Assembly (NCBI GenBank): GCA_949357655.1
Contig: CASHTG010000017.1
Span: 186,001-250,000, forward strand
Length of the DNA: 64,000 nt
Direction: 5' to 3'
Source: Parascedosporium putredinis
Lineage: Eukaryota > Ascomycota > Sordariomycetes > Microascales > Microascaceae
Both the position numbers and the translations under genes were made by a program. Below, one piece after another: positions 32,974 through 44,284 of this stretch (the first letter of the stretch is position 1; each line of letters opens with the position of its first letter). A model generated the notes under the pieces. That model searched no databases. It saw only the letters and a list, made by a program, of their open reading frames with translations, and was not told where the DNA came from.

Positions 32974-35900
32974 GGTGGGCAGAATGGAGAAGAGAATGGC
33001 GAGAAATGGAAGGGTAAAAGAAAGTTAAGTTGGTTACTGTTAATGCTCTCCTTCCGGGCCTACCCACTCTCCTCCTGCTCCGACTTGACTCGGAACCGGA
33101 CGGAGATCGGACACGATGTGAGAGGTGTCAAGGAGAGACTGGCTCTCGTTGCAAGCTGCACCTGAGAGGAGAGAGAGAGAGAGAGAGAAGGAGAGATTTG
33201 GGAAATGAGTGTTGGAGGTTCGAGCCCCTCTGCATCGTCAGTGCTCCATCGGGACGGGACGAGACTACAGGGTCTCGAGCTTTCTTTGGTCTGGGGAAGT
33301 GATAACGAGAGAATATCGGACCCCAGAGAGTTTTGGGGAAACAAACGGTCGGGACAGACAAGGATACGAGGGGGGTAAGCGAACGAGGAGATAGAGACAG
33401 AGAGAGAGAGACAGAAGGAGTACTTCCTACTTGTACGAAAAGAAGCAGAGGAAAAAGATCCCGCGAGTGCGTTACGAGCCGTCCGGCCCAATGGAGAGCG
33501 TGGTTCATCATCATTATGCATATCGTCGTTGGGGCTGCACGTGTACTGACTACTAGATGTACGCACGCCAGGTCCAAGTCCCGAAGGAGGGTTGGATCGA
33601 CGACGAATGCAAAAATTCCCAAACTCTGGTAACGAATGGGAAGAGGGGAATGGGGGCAGGGAGGAGGAAGACGGCGGTTGGTATGCGGATGAAGAGAGAC
33701 ACGACCGACATGGTTGAAGAAGGTCCCCCCACTCTACATCGCAAAAACGAGAAAAAAGAAAAAGAAACAAAAAAAAGCCTTATTCTCGCCGAAATGGCGT
33801 CAGCCACCGGCCGGGAGGAGAGGAGAGACGAAGGGGAGGGCTGAGGGTCTAGACAGACCCTTCGTTTAGACAAGGGCAGGGGGAGAGCGGAGAGCGGAGA
33901 AGGGGGAAGGGTCGGGTGAGGATCCGCCATTGTTCAGTCATCGCCCAGTCATGCATTTCGCGGCGAGGAGAGCGGAAGAGAGAAGCAGAGTCAAGAAAGA
34001 AAATACGACCCAACAGGTGTCACAAGCTGAGCAAGGGGTGGAATGGTTGGGGGAAGACGAAAAAGACCCAAAGGATTCACCAAACTTTTTCCGTTCGACG
34101 AGGTCCAACTCGAGGATCACCAACATGAAGTTTGGCGGCGTAGGGCCAAGGGTTCAGTAATAACCCTCCCCCCCGCTCCTTCTCCTGTCCGTTTTCCCGT
34201 GAATTCATCATTAAGACGGGAGATGGGTTTGTACGTACCCCCGGAGCTAGAGCCGGTGGTTGATTGTGACGTGAGTCTGGCAGGGGTGTTTACGATTAAG
34301 CTCCGTCGATAGTCTGGAGAATGGGGGTAATCCTGCCCGCCGATCCGTCCAACGGCGCATCAACCCCCGGCACGCTAAGCCCACGCAGTCGGTCCGGGAC
34401 AACACGACCGGTGGCAGTTGTGCTCTTTTCTGTCTTTGAACGAAGCTGCTGAGCCGCTGGATCGGGTATCATCTTGCGCCCTATATTCTTTCCTTTTTCC
34501 CTTTTCCTTTTCTTCTTTCCTCTTCCTACGTTCTCGGACTCTTTTCTTTCTTTTTTTCCTGAAAAACTGGCGGTTTCGATCCGGCTTGGCGGGGATTTGT
34601 TATTACCCCTTGTCCTTCCCTCCACTCTCGCCGGTCTTCCTCCTTGCCAGCAACCCCCTGACCCTCCCTGGTCGTGACGATCTCCCTCTTTCCCTTTTGC
34701 TTTCTCGCGCTCGCGCTCCCGCAACCGTACCCGCACTCGCCGCCGATATCCCTGGTGGCGCTTAGGCGGGGGGAACATGATCCTAGTTAGCCATGGGGGC
34801 GTTGGAAAGGAGAACAGGTGTAATATCGTCAACGGGGCCTACCCAATAGCCCGAACAGCGTGCTTGCTTTTGAAGCTGGAGGACCAAAGCATGTCGCGCC
34901 GGTTGTCCCCGACGGACGGTTTGCAACGCCGGCAATCTAAAAGGGTCTCTACTCTATTACTCTGACTGACATCTAACGGGTGAACCAACCGGGTGGCGAA
35001 AACTACATGTAGTCGACGGGGGTAGAGGGAGGATGCGCAAGTAGCGTCGGGCAGCTGAGTCGTCGGGACGCAGGGAAGAGGTGGCCGACAGCCCGAATTA
35101 CGGAGTGGAAAAGACGATGCCCCAAGCCATCTCGTAGGTGCGCAAGGACAAACCGGCGACAAAAGGTGAGTTCTATTTCCTTTTTCCCCTTCCTTTCTTC
35201 GTACCTTGGCGCACTTGAGGCACAAATTCAACCTGGTCAAGGAAAATCGCACATCTTTCAAGAGCAGAGAGCGACGATCGCTGGGAGGAAACTCTCCGGC
35301 CGTCGCAATCGATTCTCCACCGGGAAGCAGCCATTTGCACTTCCCATTCTTGGCTATGGGCTATTACACGAAACTGGAAAACGCATGACGGAGGTCGGGC
35401 AAAAAGAACATAAAAGATAACTTAGAATGAAAACTTGCCAGCCCGGGGGATGAGGCGCACCTGTCAGTCAGCGCCATGCATCAAGCACCCGGTGCAAAGG
35501 GGTGCTTACTCACGCCTTTCCCCGACAACGTTCAAGCCATTGATCAAATCCAATCCCTCTTCCCCGCGGCATGCAAGCGGGAGTAGAGTATATAGAGGCG
35601 CGTATATACCATGGTCTATATTCATCTGTCAATGTTGTCTACGAAGAGGTCCATCATGACTCTCTTATATCCTGCCTGTGACACAAGGAATTGAAGCCCT
35701 TCCCACAGGGGACACAGTCAGGCACTCACCCCGTCATCAGACACAGCTAGCTCTATAGACTCAATCGCATCCTTCGCTGCTCTTCTCTCAAGAGCGTGAG
35801 CGATCCATGCATCACCGGCTTGCGAGGCGCGGAGACCCTGTAAATACGGGCAAAAGGAAAACCCCTGGTGCGCCAGTAATCACCCGCTTCCCGCATCAGC

Positions 35901-37142
35901 GCATCAGTCATAGCCCCCCATCTCTCTATTTTTACCCCCATACCTGGCGCGAATCGGAACTCCTGGCGACCCGACGTCTTTCTGCAGCACGGCAAGGGAC
36001 GCCATGCGCATGTCCATGTTACGCTGACACATTTGGGGGCGGGCCATCTTTTACATCAATTGATGCTGACATCCTTGGTCTCCGCCTATTGATAAGAGCT
36101 ACAGTGTTCCAAAGAAGTGTATGACCCGAGGTTGATCTCTTTCTCAATCGTGAGCGGACATGGATCGCTAGAGATAGTGAGAGAGGGGAGAATGAGACGA
36201 AAAAGGAGGCTACCAGCGAATAATTCAAGTCCCCATACACTTAGAAGGCGTTGGGGAATGTTCTCGTGATACGCTCAGATCTAGCAACGACCGCCTTCGA
36301 AGACTCTACTATGAGGCTGAGGAGTGCTTCGAGTAGATCTAGTCAGTAGAGACTCCAAAGGGAGAAGGGGAACCCCCATTTGTCAATCTAGCGTCCGCCA
36401 CCAAAAACAGAGCTCCCGGCATGCCCTCGAACAAATGTCGTAGGATATATTGGTGGCTTCAGTCGATACCCGTACCCTCATGAATAGATGTTTAGTGTCG
36501 AAGCCATGGCAACATATGGCACGGTCCGCCGAGTTGGTTCATATAGGAACAGCAACAACAGCTCTAACAAAAGTCCAAAGGTTTCAATAATAAGAGAAAA
36601 AGAGAATCGCAAGCAGTCATGACAATCGGGCCTGGCACATCGCGGCCCATCTATTAGTAGTATCACAGTGGCATCAAAAACAAATTCCCCCATCCCAAAA
36701 AAGAAAACAAAGTCCCCAAGTCGTCCAAGCGAGGGGACCCAAGGTAGACAGACCTAAGAAACCCTCAGACAAGGGCGGGAAAGGGGAAAGGAGAGGGAGA
36801 AGAAAAATCCCCTCTCCCAAACCAAGCAAAAGCAAACGCGCAAAGTAGACGCAATAGTGATACAGGCTCGCGAGGTAACAGAAAGATATGAGCGCAGAGA
36901 AATCGCCAAAACCTCTCGCCGTTTACCCAAAAACTCCAAATTTGATGCAAAGAAATATCTCATCCGTCCTCTGGCACGAACCCAACAAAAGGAACTGTGA
37001 ATGTCTGTGCCCACGACAAAGAACGCCTAGACCCAGGGCAGAAACACGCCTTCGGGAAACCACACCCTGTCCAGAAAGGCAGGCGTAGGAGGGAAGAGGC
37101 GGGAGGGGACAAAGACATGGGGGGGAACAGTCAACCCCTACT
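32974..37142. other. Long intergenic stretch, no gene recognised
   Basis: About 4.2 kb. The first kilobase (33,000-34,000) is GA-rich with a (GA)n run at 33168-33190. Open frames up to 236 codons exist, but they are Ser/Leu-rich translations of C/T-rich strand, overlap on both strands and match no family. No tRNA, rRNA or clear repeat seen. A long non-coding transcript cannot be excluded. Confidence 0.45.
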
Positions 37143-37906
37143 TTAAGCGGGGATCCTCTCCCATCCTCGTGAGCTCGTACTCCCCAGCGCCATCCCTGCC
37201 CCTCCCCGTCCTCGTCCGCGAGAGTAGCCTTCGCCACCATCGTGGTCGTCCGCCTCTCCTCGACGCCCCCGCCGCGCTCTCAATGTCTCCCTCGCCGTTC
37301 CTCCAAACGATATGGGTTGCAGCTCACGGTATCGGCAACCCCAGACGCCCAAGCCGACAGCGACACCGGCGGAGACGCCCATGGTGCCCCACCACATGGC
37401 GTTGCGAGGGAGAAAGCCGGTATAAAAGGTACAGATGGCGAGGTGGACAAAGTGCGCCGTCAGCGCAAAATCGGGAACGAGCTTACTTCGGGTAACGAGC
37501 ATGACTATCGCGGCACCCCTATTATCGAAGAAGAGCGTCAGTTACAGCCCACAAAAAAAAAAGCAGGTGGTGAAAGGGAGGGGAAAATAGACAATCCAAG
37601 GGATACAAAAAGAAAGGGGGAGAGGGGGTTTCGCGCAGCGCAACGCATCACGTACAGACAAAGCCCGCCCGTCAAAACCCAGACAAAGGCCATCAACCAG
37701 CCCTGCGTGGTGTCACCCCGGACAGCCTCCCATCCAAAGATGAGATCGAAGCCAAACTTGGTCCCGGCCACGATGGAGGTGAAGAGAGTAAGGAGGAAGG
37801 CGGCGGAATAGTATACGGATTGAAGAGCAGCGATCTGGGTGACGATTCGGAGAGGAGGGAGCTCGGTCAGGGCGCCCGGCCGCCGGAGACGACGGCGTCG
37901 CGGCAT
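37143..37906 (-). CDS. SYS1: Golgi membrane protein SYS1
   Basis: Two exons, 37906-37656 and 37518-37143, intron 137 nt; 208 residues with no frame break. The sequence follows the SYS1 family: LPPLRIVTQIAALQSVYYSA, LFTSIVAGTKFGFDLIFGWE, RGDTTQGWLMAFVWVLTGGL, then after the intron RSKLVPDFALTAHFVHLAIC, NAMWWGTMG and GCRYRELQPISFGG. Four membrane segments are visible. SYS1 sits in the trans-Golgi membrane and recruits the ARF-like GTPase Arl3/ARFRP1, acting in Golgi-to-endosome traffic. The C-terminal tail is Arg/Gly-rich and acidic, as often in filamentous fungi. It diverges from the COA6 gene. Confidence 0.93.
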
Positions 37907-38949
37907 CGCTAGTTGGGCTCGTGGGGGTGGGAAGAGAAGACCGAGTCGAGATTTGGGGGAATCGGAGAGCGAGCGCGAAACGAGGCGACTCCACTCAAAA
38001 GCTCTTTCAAGCGCCGTGAGAAGAGGAAATAAATTCGAGATAGGTTCGGGGATGTGGCTTGCTTTGCTACGCCGTCATCGAGATGGTGCTTTCTTTCCCC
38101 GTTCTTGGGTCCGAGATTCCAAAGAAAAGGAGCTTGCGTGTGGGTGGCTGGGGCCAAAAAAGTTGTCAGCCTGATGAGGTGTCGTCGACGGGCCCAAGGT
38201 ATCTAGAGGAAGACGCCGACACAGATGGGAGGGAGACTCGGCCTCGTGAATCGCAAATGATGAATACTACCCCCAAGTCAAAAAAGGAAAGGGGAGCAGT
38301 CGTTGAATTTCGCGAAACTGTCGTCGTCGTGGGGTTCTGATGGTTCGAGTTTGTTTATGTGTGTCGAGGGGATAGAGGTCAAAACGTTCGAAGCCTAGTC
38401 GTGCTGTCCTATCCTAAAGTTCCATGTCTCAGCTGTACCCGGTATCGAACCCCCTGCAGCAATCGTCCTTCAACCTCTCAGCAGGGCCACTTCCAACGCC
38501 TAACGCCAAACCGACCGGGCCAATCCCCAGCCGTTTTCATTCGCCCAGCCAATTTGCCGAGCTCTCACCGCTTTTCTTTTCTGCCCGCCCAAAAACCTTT
38601 GACCACCCGCAAGCAGAACAAAGTGGATTCTGATCTGATGACGATGCTTCAAAACGCTGCTCGCCCGATCCTCTCCAAAAAAGAAATTTGTTCTCTCGGC
38701 AGCACAGCAAAGCAACGCAAAGCCACCCACCCACCCCTCCATCCTCTCTCTTTTTCTTGTTCTTCTTCTACCGCCTTTCTCGACACACCACCGACGTCCC
38801 TACACCTCTCGCCAAGCTCTAACCACGAAACAACCCAGCCCTAGCTTTAACCCACCTTTTCCAAAGCTCTCCAAGAACCAAAAACAAAAACCTCGCCGAG
38901 AGGGGAACAGACACACACAACCATCCAACAAACACCAGGAAAAAAAACC
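37907..38949. promoter_or_regulatory. Divergent promoter, SYS1 / COA6
   Basis: About 1.04 kb between divergent ATGs of two housekeeping genes. The 250 bp before COA6 are C/T- then A-rich (CAAACACCAGGAAAAAAAACC before the ATG), typical of a fungal leader. No separate gene recognised. Confidence 0.5.
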
Positions 38950-39297
38950 ATGGGCCTCTTCACCCCCGACCGCGCAACCCAAGTCCGCAACGGCACCGTC
39001 GTACCCACCCGCGCCGAACGCCTCCAGTGCTGGGCCTCCCGCGACGCCTACTTCGCCTGCCTCGACGCCGCCTCCGTCCTCGACGCCAACGCCGACCCCA
39101 CCGCCGCCCGCCGCGCCTGCCCCCAGGAAACCGTCGCCTTTGAGCGCGACTGCGCCGCCAAGTGGGTGGCGTACTTTCGCGACTGGCGCGTCATGGACGC
39201 CAAGCGCAGGGCCAAGATTGAGCAGCTCGAGCGCGAGGGCGCCGTTCGCATGGACGTGAAGCCTGAGTTTGGCGGTGAGTCAGCGAAGAAGCCGTGA
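38950..39297 (+). CDS. COA6: Cytochrome c oxidase assembly factor 6
   Basis: Single exon, 115 residues, no frame break. It carries the COA6 twin-cysteine helix pair: CX9C (CWASRDAYFAC) and CX10C (CPQETVAFERDC), followed by AKWVAYFRDWRVMDAKRRAK. The CX9C-CX10C pairing separates COA6 from COX6B subunits. COA6 works in the mitochondrial intermembrane space in copper delivery and maturation of COX2; the cysteines form the two disulfides of the helical hairpin and take part in redox chemistry. No presequence is expected, as import uses the Mia40 relay. The C-terminal tail is charged. Confidence 0.92.
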   Translation: MGLFTPDRATQVRNGTVVPTRAERLQCWASRDAYFACLDAASVLDANADPTAARRACPQETVAFERDCAAKWVAYFRDWRVMDAKRRAKIEQLEREGAVRMDVKPEFGGESAKKP

Positions 39298-41032
39298 GTA
39301 GTTGGGGGCCCGCCAGACAGGAAGGGGAGAGTAGGCCATGAGAAGCATGAAATATGCAACGATATTGAGGGAAATGGGGGCCATTGGGGGTGTGCTCCGT
39401 GGCTGATAGGAATATCAAAAGAGAGAAAGCTCCCAGAGAAAGGATGCTAGCTGCCGGACTCTTTGGATAGGTTAGAATGACCCAACGGGGTCCAACCCGT
39501 TCCTAACGACATCCGCACCCTTTGCTGCTCCTCACAGCGAGGCGGGATGCCGCTAGACGGGAAGCACATTGTACATTACCTGTAGATACACACACGGACA
39601 CGGACGGTCAAGAGAGGAAAATAACAAGGGGCGGATGAGATGATGGGCGGGATACGCCTACAATCGACAACGAGACCATGTAACACTAGCTGGCCCTGCC
39701 CGGGTCTTTTCGCTTGGGACGACGACTATTAGAACAAAAATACGATCAATCTTAACTCTAAACTATACGTGTTCTCGCTCTTCTGTTCTCCCACAGACGG
39801 AGCACCCCGGTTACCTCCGGAGATCGATACCCGTGGTTATCCCAAACTCATTGCATTCCATCCATCTCTCCATGTGCTGTTGTTTCTTGAACAATACATT
39901 GCCTCCCTCGCCCATACATCGGCATAACAGCACGCCCGGCCCTTGCTTCAAGCGCTCCTTTGAGGGCCTTCCCCACGAGGGGAGGTTCTCGTCGCCTTCA
40001 CCATCACCATGAGACCTCACACAATGTATAAATTCGTCCCCAATCGACTCAACCGCTGTCCGGGCCGCCTTTCAGGAAAGCTCAGAATACGAGGAGGAAG
40101 ACCTAAACATGGGAAAGCAGAAAAAAAAAAAAAAGGTCAAAGCATTTTCTAGAAACCTTGCAAGTCAATTCAAAAGCCTCTTGTATAAAATTCGCGATGC
40201 TCTACACAATGCCATGGTATCATCTATGTTGCTCTGTCCCCTATCATACGGTGCCAGGATTGCTGTTGGGGGAAGTGTGTTTTTATGCCTTTTCTCTTCT
40301 TTTTCTTTTCGTGTAGGTTGGTTTTCGGGCCTTCCGGGGATTGAAAACAAAGGAATCAACGGGGATCAATGAACACTGCCTCGAAGTGTCCTTGTAGAAA
40401 CTTGAAGAGACAGTTCGGGCGAGGGAAACAGGGCAAAAAGGAAAAGGAAATAGGAAAAGGCAGAGACAAAAAGGAAAAATAGGTCCGGGAGATGGAGAAT
40501 CGGATAACAGGAAGAAGAAAAAAGATGAGGTGAAAGAAAAAGAACCATACTACTTTTATCAGAGTAGAGGGAGGTTTAATAGACACAAGAAGCGAAGATG
40601 GTGCAGTGGTTGTATGATATGATGATGAGTGACGTGTATAAAGGAAACAAAACAAAAGGATAACCCGAATAAGGGAAACCCCTAAAGACTTGACCATGTC
40701 TAGCCTGTCAAGGCGGACAAGGGATAATGCAATGGAAACCGAGGTAGTTTTGGGAATCTGGCAACCCCATCTCAGTCGATGGGTAGGTAAAAATGCAAAG
40801 CCGTTCATCATGCCCTACTTCATTCTCTTCTTCTCCTTCAACAAAAGAAACAAGCTCCCCAAACCCCTTCATCGACTAGGCCGGGGCCCTCCCCTTCGCC
40901 TCCCTCAAGTAGACATGTGTGCCCGAGAGAAAAGGAGTGCCCCCTGCCGTCACCTCTCCCACACACACACACACACACTCGCTCTCCGTGTTCTCACTCC
41001 CCGCTCTTTCATTCCCACTCCTCCTCTAGCAA
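39298..41032. other. Tail-to-tail intergenic region, COA6 / PIP5K
   Basis: About 1.7 kb between converging genes. It holds a poly-A tract at 40121-40134, a (CA)n microsatellite at 40960-40978 and C/T-rich stretches. Open frames are low-complexity and unconvincing. Confidence 0.5.
40960..40978. repeat. (CA)n microsatellite
   Basis: Nine to ten CA dinucleotides just beyond the PIP5K stop codon, probably in its 3' UTR. Confidence 0.85.
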
Positions 41033-44000
41033 TCAACTCACATAAAGCCCAAGTGACCGATCACCGCGTGGAAGCGCCGGAAGATCCTTGTCGAGAGATT
41101 CTCGGCTGATCTTGCGACTAATCTTCAAGGACCCCTCTCGGCTGTCGGTGCCAGTCCCATTCACGCCGCCATACCCGCTATCCGCACTCTCAGGTTTCAA
41201 GTACTTGGGTGGGGTTGGCGGTCCATCGCGTCTTCGGGGAATCGTCTTGTGCGGCGTCACAGGGCGATCTTTGCGCGGTGTGGGAGGCCGCGCCTCGTCC
41301 TCGACCCGGCTCCGGATGCTCAGACCGCTACGGGTGCTTCTAGCCCCACCAGAGGATGAGTTTTCCACCGCTTCGTCCACCACGGGAAGGGACTGGCCAT
41401 GGGCCGACTCCCCATCATGGACATGCGAGGGTCCATCCGCATAATTCGGGTCGTGGCTAGTTTTCTCGCTCGGTCCTCCCTCCAGGAAAGGCTTCTCGTT
41501 CGTTACTTCGGCGTTGGGGGAAGGCTCCCAGACGGCTGAGTTGGCGGCGGCGGTGGCGCATATGTCGGCATGGCTGGTGTGCCAGAGTGTCTCCGGTTGT
41601 GCGATTTCCAAGGTGGACACGCGCCGTGATTTTCCACAATCTCTTCTACCGGATCGTCGGCAAGGGCAGCGTTTCGTGCGGCTTCGGCTTCGGCGAGTTC
41701 TTTTCGCTGTGCTTCCTGGGCTGACATGGTGACGCCTTCGACGAACTGGTAAAACCGATCGCCGTACTGGTCAGGGGGATGGCAGAGATCTGGGTACGAT
41801 CACTGGTCAAGCCCTTCCAAAAGTGTTCGATCTTTTTATGACACCGTACTGTATAAAAGAGGGGCAAGTTAGCCAACAACTATCAAGTAATGCTTTCGGT
41901 CTGGATAACTTACGTGAGTCAGGCAGTCGATGACGCCAAGGTAGTACACCTCATCCGCGGGCGAATTATCTTCCTGTGTCGCGCGGAATCCTCCGTCATC
42001 CTGGTTGAAAACGAAACCTGTCCGGCTGTTACCCTGGTCCAGCTCGTCCGGCATCCTACTCGCCGTCTGATCCATCGGGACGGGGCGTTCCTGTCGCAGC
42101 ATCTGCCGGAGCTCCCTCGCCTTCTTCGCATTCTCCAGTTTGCTGGGCGTACGGAGAAGCACAGAAACCTCGGGTTCTTCCGAGTGACGCTCGCCTCCAG
42201 GGTTGAACACCCGCAAGGTCTTGTCCCTCAAGTTCTCCTCGTTGCCCTTTTTGGAGTCATGGATGCCGATGAGCAACGAGTAGTCCATGATCTGGAGACG
42301 CTTCAGAAGCTGGACGTCACGCTGCAGCTGGCCCAGGAAAAGCCGCTTTTTCTCAATGCCGAGCTCAAGCGCACGCTTTCTCCTCATCCAATTGAGATCC
42401 TTGAGCGTAGCCCGCGGGTTATCTGGGACCAGTTCCTCGGGGTAATCTCGACCGATAGTAGAGCCCTTCAGATCGTAGGTTTGGTGGATGTCGCGGTGAG
42501 GGGGAAGAGGTTGTTCATGACGACGAAATGGATCTTCTTTCCGTACGGCATTTTAACGCGGTGCAAGCCGTAAAACTGGGACAGCAGAGTGTTTGGATTC
42601 TCGCGGACATGCTGGTAATAGTCCTTGAGAATCTTTCGTAAAAATTTATGCTCGGCGTGGTGGATCGTCTTGATGATGTATTTGTAGTCGCGAGAAAAGT
42701 AGAAAAAGCTGCCGCTCTTCCCTGGGGAGCCAAGCTCGGAGAGGATGTACTTTCCAGTGAGAGACATGAGGTAGTCGGCCGGATCGAGTCTAAAAGGGTC
42801 CGCAGTCGTCGGAACACCCAGGGGGCGTAATCCTTGAACTTGAAGTCGTACTTGGCTGAGGGCACCATTTCATTTCCAGCTCTAAGGTAAGCAAGATGCA
42901 AAGTGATTAGTACAATGTAGACCATGGGAGATTATGGAAAGAACAACAAAAAAGAAGGAGAAGGTCAAGGGACCACGGGTATGAGTGCTGCTTCATGGAA
43001 TGTCAAACTCACATATCAAAGGTCGACTTTTGCTTGGCCTGAAAATCGGCGTCGGTCAGTTCCCTGTCGAGCTTTGCATTAGTTCGCGAGACCGATACTC
43101 GGATACCCGTCAACATGTTGTAGGCGGTAACCCAGTTCACATGGTGCTCGTCGACCTTGGTTCCGACCAAAACTTTATCGTCGTCTTCCTCTTCTCTCCT
43201 CCTCTTCTTGCTGGCGCGCCTTTGCCGATACACTTCAGCCCAGTGGAGGGCATCCTCATCCGGGGCTATCTCGTCTCGGGGCAAGTCGGACTGAATCGAT
43301 CGGGTGGCTCGTCGGGCCAGGCTCAGCGAGGCTCTACGCACGGAGGCGGCAGGACCGGGACCAGTAGACATGGTAGGAGAAAAGCGGCCGCTGGCAAATG
43401 CAGCGTCGGCTCCATCTCGCGAGCCCCGTGGCTGTTTCCTAGGAACTTCCAGGGTATGCCGCTGTCTTAGTTGCCCGGGGCCAGGGGTTGCTGTACTGTT
43501 GTGAGTGTTGGGGAAGAGTTGGATGGGTTGTATTGCGGAGGCGAGGAAAGGCGATGGGTAGAGGGTGCATCGCTTCTAGCGGGGATGTGACAACTCCGAG
43601 GGCGCTCGTAGGGATTGGCGGAGGGGGAGAGGTAGGAGGAGATGCGGGAGTAACGACGTTGGTTGGGATATATGAAGAATAGGAGTGATGCGTAGTGGAA
43701 CCGGTCGGAGATCCCAAGGAGACAGGTGCAGGACGAGAGGCGGATTGTTGATAGAAGTCGGTAGGGTAAGCGTCGATTGTAGGAAAAGCCGATGACGCCA
43801 AGGTCGGGGTGGTCTCGAGCTCGGTGTCGTCCTCGTCGGTCCGCATCGAGGCCCTATTCTCGTGATTAGGGTGCATCGCACGAGGCTGTTGGTGATGGGC
43901 AGTCGAGGGCATGGTCCTGTCGGCTAAGGTTGCTGTTCCATTCGCCAGGGGCTTCGAGTGATCGGCCGAGAAGCCAGGCTGAACAGCCTGGCCATTGGTT

Positions 44001-44284
44001 ATTGATGTCATACTCGTTTGACGTGTCCGAATGCTGTTGCCGTTCATAGGCCGGGGCAGACTGGCGTCGGACAAGTCGGAGCGAGAAGAGGATGACGCCG
44101 TAGACGAAGACGTGTCGTCGAAGCTGGCATTGGTTGTGTCGGGCCGGGCGGCAGATTGGATGTCTGACCCATCAAGGGAGATGTGCTTATCGGAGACGAG
44201 GCCGAGTCGACCAGGGTCGAGGTTGATGATGTGAGGAGCAGAATTGTAAATCGAGTCGTTGCCGTCAGGTTGATAGGCGGGCAT
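41033..44284 (-). CDS. MSS4: Phosphatidylinositol 4-phosphate 5-kinase (Mss4/Its3 type)
   Basis: Makes PI(4,5)P2 at the plasma membrane; essential for actin organisation and cell-wall signalling. About 1,000 residues. The start is taken at 44284 (MPAYQPDGNDSIYN); the frame stays open to 44617. A long Ser/Thr/Pro-rich N-terminus precedes NWVTAYNMLTGIRVSVSRTN. The kinase core contains DYAPWVFRRLRTLFRLDPAD, GSFFYFSRDYKYIIKT, LFPPHRDIHQTYDLKGST, LQIMDYSLLIGIHD and GVIDCLTHYGVIKKIEHFWK. Introns: a possible 59-nt one in the N-terminal region (GTACAG...CCTAG, about 43,440-43,500), then 42882-43012 and 41849-41913. Single-base breaks at AAAA 42792-42795 and G runs 42500-42504, 41774-41778, 41516-41520. 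The C-terminal tail is Pro-rich with SP/TP sites. Confidence 0.92.

Noticed and set aside
33209..33240. GGTTCGAGCCCC reminiscent of a tRNA T arm
   Set aside because: No matching acceptor, D or anticodon arms at the right spacing.
33060..33770. 236-codon Ser/Leu-rich minus-strand frame
   Set aside because: It translates a C/T-rich microsatellite-like strand and resembles no family.
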